DNA of 5,848 nt from Bacteroidota bacterium. GTDB lineage: Bacteria > Bacteroidota > Bacteroidia > Bacteroidales > Prolixibacteraceae. The translations under genes were made by a program, and so were the position numbers. The notes below the pieces were generated by a model. The model saw only the letters and a list, made by a program, of their open reading frames with translations, was not told where the DNA came from and searched no databases. Positions 1 through 5,215 of this stretch are shown here, piece by piece. Positions within the stretch are counted from its first letter, which is position 1, and each line of letters opens with the position of its first letter. The DNA lies in assembly GCA_023393265.1 (NCBI GenBank), contig JAEWME010000115.1, positions 1 to 5,848 of the forward strand, written 5' to 3'.

Positions 1-69
1 TGTTATCCTGAAGAAAAATAGTGATCGATTGTTGATTTTTCCCGAATCTTAATGGAAGTGGTAAATCAG

Positions 70-468
70 TTAAAGCTTTGTCTTTTGAATCAGTCCTCCT
101 TTTTCATTCATCAGAAGCGAAAAACGAATAAGACCTTCATCTCTTATAATCAATTCGTATCCAACAACTTCTCCTTCGCTTATCTCAATTACATTCATCA
201 ATTCGCCATGCTCCGCTGCTTTTTGTTTGATGTGTTCGGGTGTTGAATGAATGGGTAGGTTTTTCTTTAGGTTTAATAGTTTTCCTTCTCCGTCGAAATG
301 TGCGATATGCTCAATGTCTTCGCGATAAAAGATCGCTTCGTAAAAATCATCGGTTTTTAACCATTCAACATTTAAAGAGTCGCCAAATTTTTGCTGAAAA
401 GCCTCTTTAACCTTGGCTGGCAGAGAAACATTGGAGAATTTGAATATTTTGTTTAAAATATTTTTCAT
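70..468 (-). CDS. PepSY-like small protein, two tandem repeats, no signal peptide
   Basis: This 132-residue protein resembles the PepSY-like (beta-lactamase-inhibitor-like) family common in Bacteroidota. Residues 16-66 follow the family pattern: LPAKVKEAFQQKF helix, then NVEW, then a strand with YEAIFY, then a strand ending in FDGEGKLL. Residues 72-130 repeat the helix-plus-strands layout more loosely (IHSTPEHIKQKA helix, GYELIIRD strand, FSLLMNEKGGLI strand). Family members usually carry an N-terminal secretion signal. Here the N-terminus (MKNILNKIFKFSNVS) is short, charged and not convincingly hydrophobic, so the protein may be cytoplasmic. It lies 124 bases downstream of the ECF sigma gene on the same strand, with a candidate ECF-type promoter in the gap. 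The biochemical role is unknown; PepSY domains are thought to bind peptides or inhibit proteases. The reading frame is secure, the family call good, and the function unassigned. Confidence 0.8.
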   Translation of the reverse strand: MKNILNKIFKFSNVSLPAKVKEAFQQKFGDSLNVEWLKTDDFYEAIFYREDIEHIAHFDGEGKLLNLKKNLPIHSTPEHIKQKAAEHGELMNVIEISEGEVVGYELIIRDEGLIRFSLLMNEKGGLIQKTKL

Positions 469-554
469 GAGTACTAATGCTTTATTGATTTAGGTTGGTT
501 TATGAGCTCTTTCAAGATTGTCGGTCTTAGTTTTTGTTGAGAACTTTTTACTTA

Positions 555-581
555 TAGACGGTCGATAACTGATTTAGTAAC
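555..581 (-). promoter_or_regulatory. Candidate ECF-sigma promoter upstream of the PepSY-like gene
   Basis: Read on the minus strand, GTTAC (581-577) is followed by a 16-base spacer and then CGTCTA (560-555). ECF sigma factors typically recognise a -35 element ending in AC and a CGTC-like -10 element about 16-17 bases apart, so composition and spacing fit. The element lies just after the stop of an ECF sigma gene and about 87 bases before the start of the PepSY-like gene. It would let the sigma factor drive its downstream neighbour. This is one motif match judged by eye and could be chance. Confidence 0.35.
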
Positions 582-592
582 GTTTTAAAAAG

Positions 593-1168
593 TTAATTAT
601 TCGATTTAAATCTACTGTTGTACATGTAGATTACACGAGTACGCGCCCTTTTTAAGCGCATCTTCACAGCGTCCTCGCTGATCCGGAGCGTTTGTGCTAT
701 ATGTTTAATAGGCAAATTATCCTGATATTTCATCATTAGCAGAACTTTCTCTTCGGGGTGAATCTCTTCTAGAATCTGCATCAAATTTTCATAGCTGGCT
801 TCTTCGAGATCGGCTTCCGATTCGTCGATAATTTCAGGAATTTCATTGCTGCTGTTCCATTCCGGATAGTGAAGTTTTTTCTTGGCACGCAAATAATCGA
901 TGCAATGATTATAAGTGATGGAATATAACCACGACGAAAACGACGAGTTTCCTTTGAACCCGGAGATTTTTTCGTAGGCTTTAGTCAGGACATCATTGGC
1001 AAATTCTTCGGAAAGTTTGGGATCTTTTAAGAAACTGAAACATTTATCCCGAACCTTTTTGAAATATCTGGAGTATATAAACTCAAATAGTTCTTGATCT
1101 CCGGAGCTCATAATTAGCTGAACTATCTCTTCATCCGTTTTGTGGAGGTATTTGGCTTTTGAGGTCAT
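593..1168 (-). CDS. ECF-family RNA polymerase sigma factor (sigma-70 group 4)
   Basis: This 191-residue protein has the two-domain layout and length of ECF sigma factors. Region 2 spans about residues 26-98: FIYSRYFKKVR helix, then EEFANDVLTKAYEKI, FKGNSSFSSWLYSITYN and the basic CIDYLRAKKK end, which together contact core polymerase and the -10 element. A short acidic linker (about 105-127, rich in E and D) follows. Region 4 spans about 132-185, with HPEEKVLLMMKYQ, then PIKHIAQTLRISEDAVKMRLKRAR, the helix-turn-helix that reads the -35 element. The ATG at 1168 gives a normal start. No anti-sigma gene is adjacent; the downstream gene is a PepSY-like protein. The gene is divergent from the lipoprotein/L,D-transpeptidase cluster, separated by about 200 bases containing two A-tracts (1195-1203 and 1205-1211). 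The regulon is unknown; an envelope role is an inference from the neighbours. Confidence 0.95.
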   Translation of the reverse strand: MTSKAKYLHKTDEEIVQLIMSSGDQELFEFIYSRYFKKVRDKCFSFLKDPKLSEEFANDVLTKAYEKISGFKGNSSFSSWLYSITYNHCIDYLRAKKKLHYPEWNSSNEIPEIIDESEADLEEASYENLMQILEEIHPEEKVLLMMKYQDNLPIKHIAQTLRISEDAVKMRLKRARTRVIYMYNSRFKSNN

Positions 1169-1266
1169 TTATTACTCTGGGATGTGGTATTTTCAAAAAA
1201 AAACAAAAAAATAATTTAAAGATGTGTTACTTCTCCGGAAACCTCCGTCACAATGGTAAATTTTAC

Positions 1267-1292
1267 GAAACGATCCATGATCAGACGGCGTA
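1267..1292 (+). promoter_or_regulatory. Weak candidate promoter for the lipoprotein cluster
   Basis: GAAAC (1267-1271), a 17-base spacer and CGTA (1289-1292) resemble an ECF-type -35/-10 pair, and would place transcription start about 70 bases before the lipoprotein ATG. A competing candidate is TAATTTTA at 1336-1343, which matches seven of eight positions of the Bacteroidota housekeeping -7 box (TAnnTTTG) but has no well-spaced -33 box. A promoter must lie somewhere in this divergent region because the lipoprotein gene has no upstream gene on its strand. Which element is used cannot be decided by eye. Confidence 0.22.
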
Positions 1293-1369
1293 AAAGTAGA
1301 AATTAATTGAACTTTTAGTTATATTATAAAGTTAATAATTTTAGAGAAAACCAAAATTAAAATTTGAGT

Positions 1370-1966
1370 ATGAAAAGTAAATTAATTATTGCTATTGCAG
1401 CAATGGGTGTTGCAGTGTTATTTAGCTCTTGTGCTAAAGTTCCTCAGGCAGAATTGGATGCAGCTACTGCAGCTGTTCAGGAAGTTAAAGATGCTGGTGC
1501 TGATCTTTATGTGCCGGATGCTTTCAACGCTTTGACTGACTCATTGAAATCTGCTAATGAAAAGATCGAAGTTGCAAAAGCTAAATGGTTCCCGAACTAC
1601 ACAAAAGCTAAAGAAACTTTAGCTACTGTTAGCCAAATGGCTGTTGACACTAAAGCTAAATCAGAAGCTCGCAAAGTTGAATTGAAAGCTGAAACTGAAA
1701 CCATGATTGGTGAAGTTAAAACGCTTATCGAAGAAAACAAAGCATTGGTTGCTAAAGCTCCTAAAGGCAAAGAAGGCCGTGAAGCTTTGGAAGCTATCAA
1801 GAGTGACATCGCTGTTGCTGAAACAACTGTAACTGAAGTTGAAGGTTTGTTGGCAAACGGTGACCTGATCGGTTCTAACGACAAAATCAAAGCCGCTAAA
1901 GAAAAAGCTACTTCTATCAAAGCTGAGTTGGAAGAAGCTATCGCTAAAAAAGGTGGAAAAAAATAA
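1370..1966 (+). CDS. Abundant helical Ala/Lys/Glu-rich lipoprotein with C-terminal lysine (DUF4398-like)
   Basis: The ATG at 1370 gives 198 residues; a TTG at 1364 in the same frame would add two and is less likely. Residues 1-20 form a lipoprotein signal peptide ending in a lipobox (LFSS-Cys21). The +2 to +5 residues (AKVP) lack the acidic run associated with surface export in Bacteroidota, suggesting a periplasm-facing protein. The rest is almost wholly helical and rich in Ala, Lys and Glu. Residues 27-70 resemble DUF4398-type helices (KDAGADLY, then AFNALTDSLKSA). The protein ends KKGGKK, with lysine as the last residue. Codon use is strongly biased (Ala mostly GCT, Lys mostly AAA, Glu mostly GAA), unlike the following genes, which suggests high expression. 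An intrinsic terminator follows the stop. Residues 27-185 align with the N-terminal helical part of the next gene product. By analogy with Braun's lipoprotein it may be a structural lipoprotein linked to peptidoglycan; this is inference. Confidence 0.88.
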   Translation: MKSKLIIAIAAMGVAVLFSSCAKVPQAELDAATAAVQEVKDAGADLYVPDAFNALTDSLKSANEKIEVAKAKWFPNYTKAKETLATVSQMAVDTKAKSEARKVELKAETETMIGEVKTLIEENKALVAKAPKGKEGREALEAIKSDIAVAETTVTEVEGLLANGDLIGSNDKIKAAKEKATSIKAELEEAIAKKGGKK

Positions 1967-1991
1967 TAACTCATAAGAGTTAGTCGTTTAC

Positions 1992-2024
1992 AATACCCGG
2001 GGTTTCCTCTCCGGGTATTTTTTT
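1992..2024 (+). terminator. Strong intrinsic terminator, probably an attenuator before the transpeptidase gene
   Basis: A perfect 9-bp stem, AATACCCGG (1992-2000) with CCGGGTATT (2011-2019), can be extended by a G-C and a G-U pair into the loop and is followed by a T run ending at 2024. It lies 26 bases after the lipoprotein stop codon and only 12 bases before the ATG of the next gene. With little room for an independent promoter after it, transcription of the downstream genes probably depends on read-through, giving much lipoprotein mRNA and little enzyme mRNA. Confidence 0.88.
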
Positions 2025-2036
2025 AATATTCTTGTG

Positions 2037-3167
2037 ATGGTGCTGACTAAGAGAAAGAAAATAAAATGGTTGATTGTTACTTTGCTGTCTGTGACCGTAA
2101 TTGCAATCACCATTAGTGTTATAATCGTATCGCAAAAAGAACTGCCAAACGACGATTTAAAATTTGCCAGAGAGTCGCTGGCCGAAGCAAAAGAAGCCGA
2201 AGCAAATGTATATTCGGAACTTATGTACAAGCAGGCGGTTCAGATGTACGATTCAGCAATGGTTAACTGGTCGAAGGAAAACAATCGTTTTATTCTTTTC
2301 CGCGACTACGACAGGGTGATCAACTTTGCGAAGAAAAGCAAAAAAACAGCCGACGATGCGAAAAATGAATCGATTGCAAAAGCTGCTGATTTAAGTAAAA
2401 ATGTTGAAGCTGCTTTCGTTAACCTGTCGAATAAAATTGAACTGTATAACAGGCTTTTTAAAAACCTGCCTCTGCCAAAATCAGTTTTTGATGCGCATAA
2501 CAAGTCGAAAATGCTTTTAAGCGAATCAAAAATTGCTCAGGAAAGCGGAAAGTTAAAAGATGCGGAAATACTTTTCAAGAAAGCTGAGATATATGTCAAT
2601 CATGCCAATACGACAGCCGGGCAAATGCTTCGCGACTATTTTGGTGATTATCCGCGTTGGAAAAGCCTCTCGAATGATGCCATTGCTTCGTCACGAGGCG
2701 GAGGCAAAGTGATTCTGGTGGATAAGGTTGCGCATAAATTATATGTGTATCAATCGGGAAAAATGATCAGGAGTTATGATGCCGAATTTGGTCCAAACTG
2801 GATGGCTCACAAAACCTACGCTGGCGATAAGGCTACTCCTGAAGGGAAATACCGGATTACAAGCGAAAAGACGCGGTCGAACACGGTTTATCACAAAGCT
2901 TTATTGTTGGATTACCCGAATGCCGATGACCGTCGCAACTTTGCACTGAAAAAGAAACAGGGACTAATTTCGAGAAATGCAGGAATCGGTAGTCTCATTG
3001 AAATACATGGAAATGGAGGACGGGGTTTCGACTGGACCAGCGGATGTGTGGGATTGAAGGACAGGGATATTGACGATCTTTGTCGCCTGGTTGGAGTCGG
3101 TACGCAAGTCATAATTGTTGGTTCTATTGAACCACTTTCAACCGTGGTTGGTGGAACGGACTTTTAA
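2037..3167 (+). CDS. Membrane-anchored L,D-transpeptidase (YkuD) with helical N-terminal domain
   Basis: The ATG at 2037 gives 376 residues; a GTG at 2034 is also in frame. Residues 5-10 are basic and 11-32 form one transmembrane helix, so the rest should face the periplasm. Residues 38-197 are a helical domain that aligns with the upstream lipoprotein (KEAEANVY against KDAGADLY; ADDAKNES against AVDTKAKSE). The YkuD domain runs from about 222 to 362: the strand KVILVDKVAHKLYVYQSGK, then ATPEGKYRI, then IEIHGNGG with His324, and FDWTSGCVGL with catalytic Cys337. The usual Arg of SHGCxR is Gly339; this fits the DWTxGCxAL branch of the family, so the enzyme is probably active. Family members form 3-3 peptidoglycan crosslinks or attach proteins to diaminopimelate using an acyl-enzyme on the Cys. 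It lies 12 bases behind the terminator and 172 bases before a second YkuD gene, with no terminator seen between them. Domain and fold are secure; the substrate is unknown. Confidence 0.92.
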   Translation: MVLTKRKKIKWLIVTLLSVTVIAITISVIIVSQKELPNDDLKFARESLAEAKEAEANVYSELMYKQAVQMYDSAMVNWSKENNRFILFRDYDRVINFAKKSKKTADDAKNESIAKAADLSKNVEAAFVNLSNKIELYNRLFKNLPLPKSVFDAHNKSKMLLSESKIAQESGKLKDAEILFKKAEIYVNHANTTAGQMLRDYFGDYPRWKSLSNDAIASSRGGGKVILVDKVAHKLYVYQSGKMIRSYDAEFGPNWMAHKTYAGDKATPEGKYRITSEKTRSNTVYHKALLLDYPNADDRRNFALKKKQGLISRNAGIGSLIEIHGNGGRGFDWTSGCVGLKDRDIDDLCRLVGVGTQVIIVGSIEPLSTVVGGTDF

Positions 3168-3339
3168 TTTTTTGAAACATTTGTAAATAAAAACAGTTGA
3201 GGTAAGTAAAAAAAAGAGATTTCGCTATAAAATCGGAAATTGATTTTAAACTTTGCAAAATTGTTTCAATGTGAATGAAAATAGCGGTTTATAAAGATTT
3301 TAAGGATTAGCTATTTAAAGAAACATAAAGTAAAATGAT

Positions 3340-4002
3340 ATGATACGGACAATTTTAATTTATCTGGCGGTGTTGATCCTTGGCGTTGGTTTCTTCGTCA
3401 CGATGATCATCTGGGGTGTTCCGGCCCTTCAGGAGTCGGAAATGATTCTTCCTTCCGTATCGGCTACAAAAGCAGAAGCTGCAGCCAGCGGTACCGACAA
3501 ATCGTCGCTTGAGAAAGAAATAGGAAAGCTTCAGAATAAATATGAGAAGTATACTCCAACCGGAGCCTATTTTGTGGTAAATACTACTGAAAACCATTTT
3601 TACCTTTATAAAGGAAACCAGTTAATCAGGGAGGGCGTTTGTTCTACCGGGAAAAATGAGAAACTGGTTGTTGAAGGCAAGAAAAAAGCTTATACCTTTT
3701 ATACACCTTTTGGTGTGAGAACCGTTCAGAACAAACAGAAAAATCCGGTCTGGGCTAAACCCGACTGGGCATTTATTGAAGATGGACTTCCAATTCCTCC
3801 TCCCGGCGATCCTTCCCGGTTTGAGTCGGGAACATTAGGCGCTTATAAGTTGGTGCTGGGAGACGGATACATGATTCATGGAACAATATACAAACGTTTC
3901 ATTGGCAAAAGTGTTACGCACGGCTGTATCCGTTTGCTCGACGATGATTTGGAAGCTGTTTACAAGGCAATGGAAATCGGTTCTAAAGTTTATATCTATT
4001 AA
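3340..4002 (+). CDS. L,D-transpeptidase (YkuD/ErfK type), membrane-anchored
   Basis: This 220-residue protein has a transmembrane or uncleaved signal helix at about residues 4-26, a low-complexity linker (about 38-55, Ala/Ser/Lys-rich) and a short coiled stretch at 56-70. The YkuD catalytic domain spans about 75-220: the opening strand YFVVNTTENHFYLYKGNQL, then FYTPFGVRTV, then MIHGT with His180, and SVTHGCIRLLDDD containing His194, Cys196 and Arg198. All hallmark residues are present, so it should be catalytically active in the periplasm, forming 3-3 crosslinks or attaching proteins to peptidoglycan. The ATG at 3335 meets a stop at once, so 3340 is the start. Its stop is two bases before the next ATG, implying translational coupling. 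It belongs to a different YkuD branch from the preceding transpeptidase, which has the DWTSGC motif. Exact activity cannot be told from sequence. Confidence 0.93.
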   Translation: MIRTILIYLAVLILGVGFFVTMIIWGVPALQESEMILPSVSATKAEAAASGTDKSSLEKEIGKLQNKYEKYTPTGAYFVVNTTENHFYLYKGNQLIREGVCSTGKNEKLVVEGKKKAYTFYTPFGVRTVQNKQKNPVWAKPDWAFIEDGLPIPPPGDPSRFESGTLGAYKLVLGDGYMIHGTIYKRFIGKSVTHGCIRLLDDDLEAVYKAMEIGSKVYIY

Positions 4003-4004
4003 GG

Positions 4005-4826
4005 ATGAAAGAAAATTCTGCTGATAGTTTTGATAGTCTGTTTGTTGAGAAACCTCGAAGAAGCGGATTTAAAATCTTTGTGTTGATTATTGTGGTATTG
4101 CTGCTCGGATTTTTGTCGGTATATACTTACCTAAGCGTTGGGGCTGTAAAGGATCGAATGAAGGTTGCCATGGCCGAGGCTGGTGGAACCGGATTGGTCG
4201 ATCCGTCGTTAATCGACTTAATGAAGGAAAAGGCATGGATGGAATCGCGGGTTAAAATGGCAGGCGAAGATTCAATTGGATTATCTATTGATTTGAGTGA
4301 GAAAGTCATTCAGCTTGAATTGAAAGGTTTGGTAGTCATGAAATCAAAAATCAGGGATTATTCTGCTTCAGGTTTTTTTAAGAAAATGGATGCCAACGTA
4401 TATTTTAACATGTTTGGTTCTCCTTTAAAAATCACCCGAATTGAATCGTCGATTGAAAAGAACCCATTCAAAGTGAAGGTTGCTCCGAAAGATACAATTG
4501 AAGCTATCGCTCAGGCGGAAGAAATGGCCAGGAAAGACTCGGCTGACAATAAGAAGAATGTATTCTGGACAGTGAAATTAAACAGGGATATTGATCTGAA
4601 CATTCAGGGAATTGATTCGATTTCTGATTCTCAATCGAGTTACAAACTGGGTGAAGGATTCGAGTTCAAGCGAGATATGAAAAATATCATGAGCTCGTTT
4701 AATCAGATTATTAAATTTCAGAAACCAAAGTACACACCTGAAATATTAATTAGTATTCCACAGAATGAGGCAAAAACGATTTTGAATGCTTTACCGAAGC
4801 GATCGATGGTGACCATCAAAATTTAA
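4005..4826 (+). CDS. Single-pass membrane protein of unknown function, coupled to the transpeptidase gene
   Basis: I do not recognise a family for this 273-residue protein. It has a polar N-terminus (about 1-21), one transmembrane helix (about 22-44) and a large domain that should lie in the periplasm. That domain mixes helices (about 48-86 and 164-182) with beta-rich stretches (91-113, 186-202, 246-251 and 267-273). It has no cysteine and no HG/SxGC motif, so it is not a YkuD enzyme, although IDLSEKVIQLELKGL (about 95-109) faintly recalls the first strand pair of YkuD domains. It starts two bases after the transpeptidase stop and is followed by an intrinsic terminator, so it is the last gene of the transcript. 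The tight spacing suggests a partner, adaptor or regulator of that transpeptidase; this is inference. The reading frame is secure. Confidence 0.85.
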   Translation: MKENSADSFDSLFVEKPRRSGFKIFVLIIVVLLLGFLSVYTYLSVGAVKDRMKVAMAEAGGTGLVDPSLIDLMKEKAWMESRVKMAGEDSIGLSIDLSEKVIQLELKGLVVMKSKIRDYSASGFFKKMDANVYFNMFGSPLKITRIESSIEKNPFKVKVAPKDTIEAIAQAEEMARKDSADNKKNVFWTVKLNRDIDLNIQGIDSISDSQSSYKLGEGFEFKRDMKNIMSSFNQIIKFQKPKYTPEILISIPQNEAKTILNALPKRSMVTIKI

Positions 4827-4849
4827 AACTTACTTAGTTTGAAAAATAT

Positions 4850-4889
4850 AAACCGGGAAGATCATAACTGATTTCCCGGTTTTTTCTTT
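4850..4889 (+). terminator. Intrinsic terminator closing the transpeptidase cluster
   Basis: A 10-bp stem, positions 4850-4859 (core AACCGGGAA) with 4873-4882 (core TTCCCGGTT), has a 13-base loop that may itself pair ATC with GAT, and a T-rich tail at 4880-4889. It lies 23 bases after the stop of the unknown membrane protein and marks the end of the plus-strand envelope cluster. Confidence 0.88.
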
Positions 4890-5189
4890 CTGTAGCTTTG
4901 ATATTTTCCTCAGTTAATGAGCCGTTTATAAAAGGCTACAGCCAACCAAAAAATAGAGCGCCACCAAAATTAATACAGGTGAAAATGTTCGGGTTTTGCC
5001 TGCTAGCTCAGATATTTATTTCTGCTAGTGTTATTTAGACGAAAGGCTGCTCTAAAGTAACTCAGGTTTTAAAACATGTGTTTCGCGTAATCGGGCTACA
5101 TCTGTTTTCTGCATAGATATTGAAAATTATTTTATCCGTTATTTTCTGCTTTGTTGTTGAATTTGCGAAAAGAAAGGAACCGTTTTTCC
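4890..5189 (+). other. Intergenic stretch with no gene recognised
   Basis: About 300 bases separate the terminator from the promoter-like box before the M48 protease gene. No convincing reading frame, tRNA or known riboswitch was seen on either strand. Minor structure is present: TGTAGC (4891-4896) can pair with GCTACA (4935-4940) around a small CTCA/TGAG hairpin (4909-4921), and the heptamer CTGCTAG occurs at 5000-5006 and 5022-5028, 22 bases apart. Either could be chance. The stretch may hold an upstream regulatory region or a small RNA, but nothing supports a specific call. Confidence 0.4.
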
Positions 5190-5197
5190 TAAATTTG
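5190..5197 (+). promoter_or_regulatory. Bacteroidota-type -7 promoter box before the M48 protease gene
   Basis: TAAATTTG matches the Bacteroidota -7 consensus TAnnTTTG exactly and lies 18 bases before the ATG at 5216. A TTTG at 5162-5165 could serve as the -33 box, but its 24-base separation is longer than usual. The short distance to the start would give a leader of roughly ten bases. Confidence 0.42.
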
Positions 5198-5215
5198 AAT
5201 AATAATTCCTGATTT

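Noticed and set aside
52..246. 64-residue plus-strand open frame overlapping the PepSY-like gene
   Set aside because: It is antisense to the PepSY-like gene, has no coding character of its own and no recognisable motif.
1201..1230. GTAAC on the minus strand (1230-1226) as an autoregulatory ECF promoter for the sigma gene
   Set aside because: No CGTC-like -10 element follows at 15-18 bases; the sequence there is an A/T tract.
1597..1974. 125-residue open frame antisense to the lipoprotein gene
   Set aside because: It is explained by the biased codons of the sense gene (GCT and AAA leave few antisense stops). Its hydrophobic Ser/Ala/Leu composition is the mirror of the Ala/Lys/Glu-rich protein, and nothing supports its expression.
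2018..2036. TATTCTTG (2027-2034) as a promoter box for the first transpeptidase
   Set aside because: It would place transcription start inside the coding region, after the ATG, and matches the consensus only partly.
3248..3255. AAACTTTG as a possible -7 box for the second transpeptidase gene
   Set aside because: It matches seven of eight positions of TAnnTTTG but misses the first T, lacks a well-spaced -33 box, and would leave a leader of about 80 bases. It is too weak to list; a separate promoter in the 172-base gap remains possible.
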